Source: Prorocentrum cordatum (Eukaryota > Sar > Dinophyceae > Prorocentrales > Prorocentraceae). From it: a DNA stretch of 64,000 nt. Positions 51,985 to 63,200 of the stretch are shown here, in pieces. The notes beneath the pieces are model-generated. The model was not told where the DNA came from. It was given only the letters and a program-made list of their open reading frames with translations, and made no database searches. The translations under genes were made by a program, and so were the position numbers. Location: positions 40,001-104,000 of the forward strand of contig CAUYUJ010014348.1 in NCBI GenBank assembly GCA_963575745.1, read 5' to 3'. Position 1 is the first letter of the stretch. Each line of letters begins with the position of its first letter.

Positions 51985-53783
51985 GCCGCGGAACTGCTAC
52001 GCCTGCCGCGCTTTGCGAGCGTGCGACCCCTGCGCACCCCCCCTGGTGTGGAGGAAATGCCACGCCTGCCGCGCTTTGCGAGCGTGCCACGGATAGAGAC
52101 CGCACCCCCTGCGCACCCCCCCTGGTGTCGAGGAAATGCTACGCCTGCCGCGCTTTGCGAGCGTGCGACGGATAGAGACCGCACCCCCTGCGCACCCTCT
52201 GGTGTCGAGGAAATGTCACGCCTGCCGCGCTTTGCGGGCGAGCGACGGATAGAGACCGCACCCCCTGCGCCCCCCCCTGGTGTCGAAGGAATGCCACGCC
52301 TGCCGCGCTTTGCAAACGTGCGACGGATAGAGACCGCATCCCAAGCGCACCCCCCTGGTGTCGATGCACTACCACGCCTGCCGCGCTTTGCGAGCGTGCG
52401 ACGGATAGAGACCGCACCCCCTGCGCCCGCCCCTGGTGTGGAGGAAATGCCACGCCTGCCGCGCTTTGCGAGCGTGCGACGGATAGAGACCGCACCCCCT
52501 GCGCACCCCCCTGGTGTCGAGAACTACCACGCCTGCCGCGCATTGCGAGCGTGCGACGGATGGAGACCGCATCCCCTGCGCACCCTCCTGGTGTCCGAGA
52601 CATGCCACGCTTGCCGCGCTTTGCGGGCGTGCGCCGGATAGAGACCGCACCCCCTGCGCACCCCCCTGGTGTCGAGGAAATGCCACGCCTGCCGCGCTTT
52701 GCGAGCGTGCGACGGATAGCGCACCCCCTGCGCACCCCCCCCGGTGTCGAGGAATGCCACGCCTGCGCACTTTGCGACCGTGCCACGGATAGAGACCGCA
52801 CCCCCTGCGCACCCCCTTTTGGTGTCGAAATGCCACGCCTGCCGCGCTTTGCGAGCGTGCGACGGATAGAGACCGCACCCCCTGCGCACCCCCCCTGGTG
52901 TGGAGGAAATGCTACGCCTGCCGCGCTTTGCGAGCGTGCGACGGATAGAGACCGCACCCCCTGCGCACCCCCCCTGGTGTGGAGGAAATGCCACGCCTGC
53001 CGCGCTGTGCGAGCGTGCGACGGATACAGACCGCACCAACTGCGCACCCCCTCTCGTGTCGATGAACTATCACGCCTGCCGCGCTTTGCGAGCGTGCGAC
53101 GGATACAGACCGCACCCCCTGCGCACCCTCCTGGTGTCGAGGAAATGCCACGCCTGCCGCGCTTTGCGAGCGTGCGCCGGATACAGACCGCACCCCCTGC
53201 GCACCCCCTGGTGTCGAGGAATGCCACGCCTGCCGCGCTTTGCGAGCGTGCGACGGATAGAGACCGCACCCCCTGCGCACCCCCCTGGTGTCGAGGAAAT
53301 GCCACGCCTGCCGCGCTTTGCGAGCGTGCGACGGATAGAGACCGCACCCCCTGCGCACCCTCTGGTGTCGAGGAAATGCCACGCCTGCCGCGCTTTGCGA
53401 GCGTGCGACGGATAGAGACCGCACCCCCTGCGCACTCTGGTGTCGAGGAATGTCACGCCTGCCGCGCTTTGCGGGCGAGCGACGGATAGAGACCACCCCT
53501 GCGCCCCCCCCTGGTGTCGAAGGGATGCCACGCCTGCCGCGCTTTGCAAACGTGCGACGGATAGAGACCGCACCCCCTGCGCACCCCTCCTGGTGTCAAA
53601 GAAATGCCACGCCTGCCGCGCTTTGCGGGCGTGCGACGGATAGAGACCGCGCCCCGTGCGCACCCCCCTGGTGTCGAGGAAATGCCACGCCTGCCGCGCT
53701 TTGCGAGCGTGCGACGGATGGACACCGCACCCCCTGCGCACCCCCCTGATGTCGAGGAAATGCCACGCCTGCCGCGCTTTGCG

Positions 53784-53786
<3 letters not shown>
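51985..53786. repeat. 78-bp satellite, about 23 units
   Basis: The unit contains CGCCTGCCGCGCTTTGCGAG, CGTGCGACGGATAGAGACCG, CACCCCCTGCGCACCCCCCT and GGTGTCGAGGAAATGCCA. 78 is 26 codons, so plus (RLPRFASVRRIETAPPAHPP) and minus (GVRSLSVARSQSAAGVAF) frames run for hundreds of codons. Units differ chiefly by one- to two-base changes in C runs, which break the frames repeatedly; this argues against translation. Confidence 0.93.

Positions 53787-53878
<92 letters not shown>
53787..53878. repeat. (GT)46 microsatellite
   Basis: Begins exactly inside the last 78-bp unit, after GCGAGCGTG. Confidence 0.95.
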
Positions 53879-53879
<1 letters not shown>

Positions 53880-53985
53880 TGTGCTGTGCTGTGCTGTGCT
53901 GTGCTGTGCTGTGCTGTGCTGTGCTGTGCTGTGCTGTGCTGTGCTGTGCTGTGCTGTGCTGTGCTGTGCTGTGCTGTGCTGTGCT
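53880..53985. repeat. (GTGCT)n pentamer array, about 21 copies
   Basis: Uninterrupted GTGCT repeats directly after the GT array. Same GCTNN type as the pentamers at 2174-2910. Confidence 0.95.
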
Positions 53986-54357
53986 CGGGTGAGGAGAGGA
54001 AGAGGGGAGGGAGGAGGGGAGCAGGGTGAGGAGGAGGAGACGCGGGTGCGCCGCGGCAGGGAAGAAAACCAGAACCCCACGAAACATGTGGGGAAATACC
54101 CTCAAGAATACGCCAAAAAGGCACAAATATATCAACACATAATCCCCAGACTATGTTTGGAGCATTTTTGGGTTATTTTTAGTATCTAATATTTTTTGTC
54201 GAAAATCCCCCTGTGGGGGGACGCGCCCGACTTACGCATAGCGTGTGGCCGCGGCGGCCCCAGGGACACGCTATACGCCCTGCAGGCGGGCAGCGTGTCG
54301 AGGGGCGCTCCGCGGGGCGGGAGAGGCTCAGAAACAAAAAAGGCTCGGGGCGTTGTC

Positions 54358-54492
54358 CTCCTCATCTTCCTCCTCCTCCTCCTCCTCCTCCTCCTCCTCC
54401 TCGTCCTCGTCCTCGTCCTCCTCGTCCTCCTCGTCCTCGTTTTCCTCCTCCTCCTCCTCCTCCTCCTCCTCCTCCTCCTCCTCCTCCTCCTG
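54358..54492. repeat. (CCT)n microsatellite
   Basis: CTC triplets with a CGT-containing middle (CTCGTCCTCGTCC). Confidence 0.93.
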
Positions 54493-54610
54493 GAGACCGG
54501 GAAGTGGACGGCGTGTCGCGCCGAAGCGGCGTGGGTCAGAGCTGGCGGAGCGACACGCGAAACCAAAACTCATGGCCCGACCCGCTTGTCTGAGTGAACC
54601 ATGCGGGCAG

Positions 54611-54767
54611 CACGGTCGACCCGCACGGTAAGGACGAGCAACCTCACTGGGGGGGCTCGTTGCATCCTTGGCCACGTTCGTGGGCCGCGCCCCGCTCGGA
54701 CAGCCTAGAAATGGGTTTCTGAGGCCCTTGCATCCTCATCGCGCATCCCTGCTACACGGGCAATGCG
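54611..54767. mobile_element. TIR-B element, degenerate, inverted
   Basis: CACGGTCGACCCGCACGGTA with AGGACGAGCAACCT on the left, and GAGGCCCTTGCATCCTCATC plus GCGCATCC on the right, match the reverse complement of 51491-51662. Confidence 0.6.
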
Positions 54768-54854
54768 CTAGGATCGGCCCTTGCAGCCTAAGACTTCCGA
54801 CGGGCCCGCCCAACGGGACTGGGACCTTCGAGCCCAGCGTCTGCTGCCCACAGG

Positions 54855-55075
54855 TTGAGCAGGGACCGACCGTCCCGGCATTCATATAGTCCTACCACGA
54901 TATGTTCTTAGAACCCACAAATGTTCAAATAATAAAAACAATGGTATTTGAACATAAGCCCGATGTGACAAAAGCAAGACAGTCCCAGCCAGAAATATTC
55001 TCTAAGAACACTCAGGTTCTTGGAACATTGTTCGGTAGGGCTATCGGCGAGCCGGGACGCTTCGCCACTGCTCGA
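54855..55075. mobile_element. TIR-C element (221 bp)
   Basis: Starts TTGAGCAGGGACCGACCGTC and ends CGCTTCGCCACTGCTCGA. Flanks ACAGG (54850-54854) and ACAAG (55076-55080) are compatible with a mutated 5-bp duplication. TTCTTAGAACCCACAAATGT inside matches the other two copies. Confidence 0.85.
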
Positions 55076-55221
55076 ACAAGGGGGTCTGCAGCACGGACGG
55101 GCGCCGAGGGCCGAGCACCTGGCGGACTCCCGCCCGAGGCATCGAAGCGGAGCACGGACCCCTCCGGAGACGGGCGAGGAAGGAGGAGGCCCAGGGGGAC
55201 GAGGGCGAGAGGGATTCGCCA

Positions 55222-55335
55222 TAGTTTCCAATATTTTCGGGGTTTTCGTCTTCCCCCCCCCCACTTTCCATAGTTCCCCATATTTTCGGGGAATCGACGA
55301 TTCATTGTGTCTGTGTGTTTCTTGCCCTCCTGAGA
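55222..55335 (+). repeat. Rep-N dispersed repeat, copy 2
   Basis: CCAATATTTTCGGGGTTTTC, CATATTTTCGGGGAATCGAC and GATTCATTGTGTCTGTGTGT parallel 22020-22150. Confidence 0.75.
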
Positions 55336-55965
55336 GAGGGGGGGGGCGACTTCCGAGGTGGACGGCGAGGGCGGGCGCAAGGGGGGAGGGGGGGTCCGGG
55401 GGCAGGGGCAGCAACAGGGAGCAGCAGAAGGCGGAGGAGGAGGGCGGGAGTGCAGGGGGGAGCCACGAGCGGGCGCCCAGAACGGAAGGGAAGAAGCCCC
55501 CCCCGCCCTCCGGAACGGAGGTCGAGCCCTCCGATTTGGAGGCGCTGGGCATCCGCCGGCAAGCCCCCGATAATTCACCCGGGCATCAGACAACTGTGCA
55601 AAGTCTGCCTCCTCCACCACCTTACCATCCGCCTTCTCCAATCCACCATCATTCTTCTCCTGCTCACTCTCCTCCTCCTCGTCCTCCTCCTCCTCCTCCT
55701 ACTCCTAATTCGTTGCTGCATCCCTATCCGCTGACTTGCGCTTCATCATGTTTTGTCCAGTCTCCTGCTTCCTGGATCTTTCGCCTGTCTCTCCCTTCTT
55801 GGCCCACCCCTCAACCCTTTCGCGGGCAAGTGTTCGGGCTTCTCTTTTTCTTTTCGGGCCATTGCCCGAGTCTGCTTGCGTCGCCATGCACGCCTGCACC
55901 CGCGCCTGGATACAATATTCCTCCCCCTCCTCCCTCTTCATCCTCCTCCTCCTGTCCCCTCCTCC
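55336..55965. other. No recognised gene
   Basis: G-rich then pyrimidine-rich; contains a small CTC tract at 55665-55705. No domain in the long frames. Confidence 0.5.
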
Positions 55966-56353
55966 TCCCCCTCCTCGTCATCACGATCAGCATCATCATC
56001 ACCACCACCATCATCATTATCATCATCAACAGCATCATCACCATCATCATAATCAACATCATAATCATCATTATCGTCATCGCCGTCGTAATCATCATCC
56101 TCAGCAACCTCATCATCAACATCAACACCGTCAATATCAAACTACACGCAACATCACTATCGTCATCATCATCATAATCATCATCATCATCACCATCATC
56201 ATCAAAACCATCATCAACACCCTCATCATCATCGATACCGTCATCGTCATCACCAACACAACCGTTCTCACCATCATCACCACCATACTCATAAGCATCA
56301 ACAGCATCAACAACCTCCGCACCATAAAGCACCATCACCACACTCGCCAGCAC

Positions 56354-56397
<44 letters not shown>

Positions 56398-56398
56398 G

Positions 56399-56465
<67 letters not shown>

Positions 56466-56522
56466 GTCATCATCGTCATCATCGTCATCATCATCACCAT
56501 CCTCATCCTCATCAGCATCATG
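55966..56522. repeat. (ATC)n microsatellite, about 550 bp
   Basis: CATCAT triplets with diverged edges and a pure core at 56356-56462. Explains the His-, Ile-, Met- and Asp-rich frames on both strands. Confidence 0.95.
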
Positions 56523-56604
56523 CATCATTCCCCTTCCCTTCAAGGTAAACTTCGATAAACTGGGATCATAATCTTTCTGCGCCTCCTCCACTCCTCCTCA
56601 TGCA

Positions 56605-56697
56605 CTCCTCCTCCTCCTCCTCCTCCTCCTCCACTCCTCCTCCTCCTCCTCCTCCTCCTCCTCCTCCTCCTCCTCCTCCTCCTCCTCCTCCTCCTCC
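56605..56697. repeat. (CCT)n microsatellite
   Basis: CTC triplets nearly uninterrupted. Confidence 0.93.
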
Positions 56698-57465
56698 CCC
56701 TCCCAGTCCACGTCCATCCCCTCTCCCACCACCTCCCTCATCCCGTCCTCCTTCCCTTGCCTCCTCCCTGCAATACAACGCGCTGCAGGGTTAAGTCCGA
56801 AGGGGCAGCGCACCCATCCCGGCGCCGAGGACCCAAAGACCTGCGGGGTGTTGGCACACGGCGCGGGGTGGCCGCTACCCCGCAGGGTGTAAGCACGTAC
56901 GAAAACCTCAACGGATAGCCCTGCCCCTTCTTCCTCAGGCCGGATTTGGGGCCTCGCGGACGTGACGCGTCAGACGGCCTGGGCCTGGACAGGCCCAGGC
57001 AAGAGGCGCGGTGCCTCCTCGACCTCTGAGGCGCGGGAGCTCGGCAGTGGCGGCGTGCTGCGCATGCGAGACGGTCTCGACAGCTCCCCCTCCCTCGCAT
57101 GCGAGCCCGGCTCCCCGTCGCCCCCCCCCCCGCCCGTGACTGCGGCGGGGGCACCGCGGCGGCAGCAGCCCCTCGCCCTGCAGGCGGGCCACGAAGCCGG
57201 CGTGCGGGTGCTGGCCCATCTTGGGAGGCGTCATCGTCGTCCTCGCCGTCCTCGTCGTCCTTGTTGGTCTGGTCGTCGTCGCCCTGCTCGTCGTCGTCGT
57301 CGTCGTCGTCGTCGGCTTCTGCGCCGCCGTCCTCCTCCATCGCCCTGTTCCCCCCAAGGTAGCTCCTCCGCGTCGCCCTCCCACACGTTGTCGGCAGAGC
57401 GGGCCGGGCGTTTCGCCTGAGGCCTCCTCACCACTTACACACGATCCTGAAGCTTGAATTTCGCA
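56698..57465. other. No recognised gene
   Basis: Contains a CGTCGTC tract at 57225-57320. Frames lack domains. Confidence 0.5.
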
Positions 57466-58142
57466 ACGGTTGCACGGCTGGAGGGGGGCTCGTTTTCAAA
57501 ATGAGGCTCTCGCCTTGACTTGGCGCAGCTCACATTCGACTGAAAAGTATGCGACGGTCGCGAGGATGGAGGGCGTTTCAGATGTTTGTTTCGAAAATGG
57601 GGCTACCGCCGCAGCGCCGCGCACGTTTGCCCCACAGGGGAAGAGGGGAGGGACGAAATAGGGCTCTCACCATGGCGAAGCGCACATTCGAGCTCGTCAG
57701 ACGGGCTGAACAAAATAGCTGTGGTACGGCCCTCCCTCTTGCCAGCACGCGCGCAGGAGCGACGAGGGGAGGGGAATGGAAGATACCTTCTGACTGCGCC
57801 GCTCCATTCCACTCCTCCAACAGGTGCATTCATCGGTGGTGGGCGCCTTTCCAAAATGTGGCTCTTGCCGTAGTAGGTGCGCACATTCGTTTTACCAGCT
57901 TGTCGCAGTTGCAGGGGTGGAGGGCGGTTCCTTCTCGCGTTGGGCCTTTCGCCTGAACGCCACGGAACCCGTCTTAAACGTTTCCAGCAACCACAAGGGT
58001 GTAAGGCGGTTCCTTTTCAACCTGAGGCTCTCGCTTCAGACTCACGCGCATCTAGCAACCAGAAGTGTGACCTTGTGCATTCGTTGCACGGACGGGGGGC
58101 GGGCACTTCATCATTGTCAAGACGGGGTTTTCGCTGGAACTG
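57466..58142. repeat. Degenerate tandem repeat, about 85 bp
   Basis: The pattern TTGCANGGNTGGAGGGCG, TTTCNAAATGNGGCTCTCGC, GCGCACATTCG recurs near 57466, 57551, 57825, 57908, 57992 and 58077. A GC-rich insert separates the second and third. Confidence 0.6.
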
Positions 58143-58469
58143 GTGACTCCACTAAACGTTCTGATCCATGATTCCCGCCGTCACCAAAGGTGCTAGAAGG
58201 AAGAATCACAGCTTCTTTCCAGAATAGGGCTGCCATGAATGGCAGGCAGAGTTGCTCGTCTTTCAAGGGGGGGGACTCAGGGTTAAAAGGAAAACCTTGC
58301 AAAGATTTATGAGCGGACTTGGGACGGAAAGGTGCGTTGCAGCATGCTTGATGCTTCCTGGATTCACGCTGGTCCCAGTCCCCCTAATGCTCCTCCTCAT
58401 TCTGCTCCCTCTCATCCCTCCCCTCCTCCCCTGTCTTCTCCACGTCCCCTGGGTGGAGGAGGAGAGGGG

Positions 58470-58592
58470 ATCCTCCTCCTCCTCCTCCCTCCCTCCCTCC
58501 CTCACTCCCTCCTTCCCTGCCTCCCTCCCTCCCTCCCTTCCTCCCTCCTCCTCCTCCTCCTCCTTCTCCTCCTCCTCCTCCTCCTCCCGCTG
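58470..58592. repeat. (CCT)n and (CCCT)n tract
   Basis: TCCCTCCC tetramers between two CCT blocks. Confidence 0.9.
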
Positions 58593-59087
58593 CTTATCCT
58601 CTTGCTCCTCCTGCGCATCCTCCACCTCCTCCGTATTCATCCTCCTGCTCCTTATCCTCTCCAAGATCCCTTCCCATATCCTTGAGCTTCCAACATGTCA
58701 GGACTTTCCAAACAACCGGTGCATTCTCTAGAGTGTCCGTGCATTGGATCCATCCCACAACATGCAACACATTTACCTTGCAAGGGGCTGGATCCGCGAC
58801 GTCTGACAGGGGAGGATGACGAGGACACGGAATGATCATATCAAGCTGCTCTGAGGGCTCGAGTTAACCTCGGCCGCTGGGTAGTGTTCGAGTGACCCTC
58901 CGAAGCTTCTCTCTTGCTACATCTGGTCAGCATGGACCAGCGCGATCGTGACGATCGCCTGGCTTTCAGCAGCTGCTCTGATGAGCGCCGGCTCGATGTC
59001 TGGAATCGCGCGCCGCCGCTGTCCTTTGGGCTCGCCGAGTCGACCCCGCCGCCGTCATGAGAATGGAGGCCCCAAATCGGAAACTGG
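58593..59087. other. No recognised gene
   Basis: No domain or repeat recognised. Confidence 0.45.
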
Positions 59088-59294
59088 AACATATACATTA
59101 CCAGTGGCGGGCTGCTTGTCAATCCCAAGACTTGTTGAGGGTCGGGGAGGACGTCTGGGTGGTGTGGTGTGCACTTTATCTCCGCTTTCCCAGGGAAGCG
59201 ACGAAACATGTATACACCAAGGTCCCGTATGCACCAAGATCCGCTGTCCTGGCTGCAGATTTCAACACAGGGCCGGAAGAAGCGTCTGTGCATG
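59088..59294 (+). repeat. Rep-G dispersed repeat, copy 2
   Basis: ATACATTACCAGTGGCGGGC, TGTTGAGGGTCGGGGAGGAC, GTCTGGGTGGTGTGGTGTGC, CCCAGGGAAGCGACGAAACA and TGTATACACCAAGG match the reverse complement of 12669-12868. Confidence 0.75.
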
Positions 59295-60095
59295 GAGTTC
59301 GCTTCCCTGCCAAGTGCTGCGGTGTGGCCTGACGGCTGTGCCGCACCGAACGCCCCAGATTCCTTCTGACCTCGGCAACGCTGCTGCCCTGTGGACCTCG
59401 ACACCTGACCGGTGGAGCCGCCAGTCCCCCCCCCTGCCCGAGCCACAGAGCAGGGGAGCCGCCCACCACTTCCTGGCCAGAACGCCTGCGCCCCGTGGAT
59501 GTCCCTGGGCACCCACGGCCCTCTGAGCTGCTCGCGCAGGCAAAGCACCAAGGAGGCCCCTCGGGAAGAAGAGGATGGGGCTAGGAGCAGGGCACCGGTC
59601 CCGCCACATGCGGCCAGGCGCCCGTGCCCCGTGAAGCTGCCGCATCTCAAAACTTGCTGAAACGCCCGGGTTGGCAAGGCCCGTGATGCCGCAGCCTCTC
59701 AAAGTAGAGGGCGGAAAATCCACCCCCATACTAATCACCCCGACACGCGAAGCCGTTTGGTAAACGCACCCAAAGAAGGAATCAAACGGGGCAAGGCTGT
59801 CTAGTAAACGCCCAGGGCCGTTGCACGCGCACCCACCCCCCTCGCGGAGAAAGGGGGGAGGTGAGGGTCGCTCTTTTTCTCGAGCAACAAAGGGCTGCAG
59901 GATTTCCTGGATCCTCCAGGACAGTCTGATTATATTTTCTATAATCACATATATGTGTAAAACTACAAACTTCCCAGCACCTCTCCTTGGGCGCTGGAAG
60001 CGGCTCGGCCTCCAGCCGAGAAAAGTGAGCTACAGGGAAACCACTTTGTGCTCCCTTAGCAGGCCTCGCAACGGCGCTGCCCACCTAAGCCCATC

Positions 60096-60109
60096 GCGGG
60101 GCTAACCGC
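60096..60109. repeat. GC palindrome motif, copy 1 of 6
   Basis: GCGGGGCTAACCGC: GCGG and CCGC can pair around a 6-base loop. Confidence 0.7.
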
Positions 60110-60120
60110 AGAGGGCAGGC

Positions 60121-60134
60121 GCGGGGCAAACCGC
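60121..60134. repeat. GC palindrome motif, copy 2 of 6
   Basis: GCGGGGCAAACCGC, 11 bp after copy 1. Confidence 0.7.
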
Positions 60135-60232
60135 AGCCTGTAAAAGAAAGCTCACCTTCGGCTGTCGTAGTGCTTCCTGCGACCATTCTCCTGGCCCTCT
60201 CCGTGGATCACCTGAGAGCCTCTGGAACGGTC

Positions 60233-63200
60233 TCAGCACTCGCTCTTGAACGTCTCGATCCACTTCTGCGCGGCCTCTGGACTGCTGATGTCCTGCAAGC
60301 TCAGCTTGGCAAGAGGTCCACGCGCTGTAGCCATCACCCGCAGCTGCTCGATCTCTTTGGCCTGGCGATCCGACAGAACACACCCGTGCTTGATCATCCT
60401 CGTGACCAGGTCCTCCTTGATCCCTGACACGGCCAGGCTCTTGGCCTTCAAGACAGCTCGCAGGTCAGCTACAAGAAACGTGCTTAAGAGCTTGTGCCTT
60501 GCTCCTTTGTCCTGCTGTACACACACGGTCTTGAACTCGACGTCAGCCCGCGCAGATGGTGTGCAAGTGCTTCCAGAGGCGGGGTTAACCGCACCCTGGA
60601 GGAGGAACTTGTCGTAGAAGTTCTTGAAGTAGCAACCACACCAGCACCCCAGTAAAAACACACTGGCTGCAGTCACCACAACAAGTCCCAACTTCAGGAA
60701 GAACCAGAACTCCTCGCTGTCCACGTAGTGGCTGACAGGCGCGGGGCAAACCGCAACCTCGTCAGAACCTCCGTACACTGTCACCTTCTCGCCTGACACC
60801 TTCGTCACGACCTCCGTGAAAACTGCCATCGCGCTCAAGCCCTTCAACTGCTTTCCGAACCTGAGGTTGAGAGTGGTGCAATGCTTCTCGATTGTCGGCC
60901 ACTCGCTGTACTTCGTGAGCATGTCGGCTGTCATCTTGCTGGTGTCCTCTTTGTGAAGCTCGAACGCCTTGAGACGCAACCGCTCCTGAATCCACAAGTA
61001 CCTCAACTCCAGGTGCCTGACCTTGCCCACCCCAACTCGGCTGCACATCCCACGTCCAGCTGTGCTGTCACTATAGATCTTCAGGTTGCAGGGCCTCTGG
61101 GTCTCGATCAGGTAAGTCTTACACTGAAGTCCTCTGGCTGTCGCACTTCCCGTGGCATACATCTCGGATTCCCCTGAACTTAGGGCTATCGTACTCTGCG
61201 TCACTGAGTAGCAGTCCCAAGTGTGGTCACCATACCTCACAGCTCCTCCACTGGTAGATCGCCGCTGTAGTTCACTCGTAGGTGCCCAATCCGCGTCACC
61301 ATCTACACGAATGCCTTCAGGAGTACCTTGAAGTGGGTAACACCAGACCAACACAGGCTGTCCTTCGTAGTACCTTCCAAGCCGCTGAACACGCGCATGC
61401 ATCAAGACGTTCGGGTTGGAGACGTGCTGCATCGCTGTCTTGCTGGCGTACATCGTGTCGGGCCTGTCCGAAGAAAGGTAAAGAGCGGTGCCAGCTGCAC
61501 CCGCCACTTCTCGAGCACGATCCTTGGAAAGAAGGTCTAGGCTGTCTCGTCGGCCTTGTCCTGTAGCTTTCGTTCCTGGAGTGGGAGCTGGTTTACAACC
61601 TCGCTTCTGCGTCCACTTGATCATGAAGTCCACATGCTTGGGATCGGCAGTCCAGAAGAAACCTGGCTCCTCGCAACCTGGTAACTTGTCGGTGTAGCCG
61701 ATCGTCCTCTTGAGGTATGTAGTCTGCCCTACCGCTCCTGGTCCAAGTCTGGCGCTGGCCGTGACCTCAAACTGCTGCTTCAACAACTCGTCCAGCTCGT
61801 CCAGCTGCTCGTCGTAGCCTTCAGCAAGAAAGTCATCGCCATGGCAGATCGCTGTGCTATCCTCGTCGAAGGGGGCTGTGTTGGGGCTAGCAGGTAAGTA
61901 GAACACGTTAGGAGTTCCGACCAAGCATTCCCAATGACCGTCGTCCATAGTAGTTCTCACAAGCTCACCCCACATCTGCGACGCCTTCCTGGTACCGTTC
62001 ATGGCCTTGCGTAACCACCAGCACCTTCCAGGCGGACACAGCTCTCTCCCAGGATGCACGTAGATCGTCTCGTCTAAGTCAGCGTTGAAGAAAGCCTTCC
62101 TGACGTCCCAGACTTGTATCTTCCGCAGGTGCTGCCCGCTGGAAGTTGGACTTGAAGCGGCACGGCTCAGCGTCGCTCTGACAATCATGAGCGGGGGCGT
62201 GCCTTGGTGGTTGTCCTCCCTGACCTCGTACTTGTTCACCTCGGTTGCTACGAACCTCCACCTGACCTTTCCTTCTTTCATGTGGGCTATCGGGAAACCT
62301 CCAATGTGCTTGCCGTCGGTCGCCGTCGATGTCGCCACTTCCACGTAGACCCCGTAGTCCTTCATGGCCTGCAGCTCGTCGTCGCGACCCTTCTGATACA
62401 GGTCCTCATCCAGAGGCTCTCCAGTGTAGTAATCGTAGTGTATCGTCTTTGGGCTCCACTGGTCTTTCTCATGCAGCTCGGCGCTCACCTCAACCATCTG
62501 CTCCACCTGTTGCTCCTCAGGATCTCCTAAGTGGCTCCTGATTGTGCCGATGTGGCTCATCAAACATCTCCTGCATGCACACTCAGCTTGATGGCATTCT
62601 CGTAACTGGCATCGTGATGAGTGCTTCTCACACCTCTCGGAACATCTCGCACTGCGCTTTGGGTGTGGATCCCACATGGGGTCGAAGCTCTCGTCGTAGC
62701 CCTCCTCGCAGACTGCCAACTCACAGACAGAGAGATGCCCAATGCTTGCTACCCTGGGCTTCTTGACCTCAGCTCCTTCACGAACTTCACCTGGGGCACT
62801 TCGCCGAAAGTCGCTCCTGAGCTCTCCACTCTCCGTGTCCATGGCTGTCTGCACCTCAGCCTCTCCTGGGCCAGGAACCATAGCTACGTCGCTGGCAGCA
62901 GGTGCGGGGCTCACCGCAACCTCACTGCTGCTTGATGCCGCTGCTCCTCCGGGTGCGGCTCCAGGCGCGGGGCTTCCCGCAGCCGGCGCTGGCACCACGA
63001 CTGTAGCCTCAGGGGCCACAGGGTCCTTCGCCAACTTCTCGCGCAGCAAGTCGGCCTGAATGGTCTCGAAACGCTGTCGGCAGGCTGCCGAATGCGAACC
63101 GTATCCTGTACTGCACTTCCTGCAATCGTCGGTAGGACCATGAGCATCGATCATGCGCTCCGTGATGTACATGCTGCGTCCGATGGTTCCTGAACTCTTG

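Larger units (their letters stand above)
51883..54235. mobile_element. Long TIR-A element carrying a 78-bp satellite (2353 bp)
   Basis: Left end TTATGTCGGGCGTGTCCCCC with TGCAAGGGGAGCTTCGACGA; right end GTCGAAAATCCCCCTGTGGG then GGGACGCGCCCGACTTAC, so the inverted ends extend about 38 bp. Identical GCATAGCG octamers lie immediately outside (51875-51882, 54236-54243), the signature of one insertion of the whole unit with an 8-bp duplication. Between the A/T-rich subterminal zones are about 23 copies of a 78-bp repeat, a GT array and a pentamer array. No transposase is encoded, so movement would need an enzyme in trans. The alternative, that satellite expanded inside an inserted short copy, is equally compatible. 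Confidence 0.85.
59295..60232. other. 3-prime flank of the Copia-type frame, LTR not resolved
   Basis: Downstream (minus-strand sense) of the polyprotein stop. Contains an A/T-rich segment (about 59930-59960, ATATATGTGTAAAAC) and the first two GC palindromes. The LTR should begin in or beyond this interval, but no terminal TG...CA boundary can be fixed because the 5-prime LTR lies outside the window. Confidence 0.4.

Noticed and set aside
52139-53489. Possible 26-residue-repeat protein gene (frames of 222-402 codons)
   Set aside because: Open frames exist on both strands simply because the unit is 78 bp. One-base indels between units break every frame, and the array lies inside a TIR-bounded insertion.
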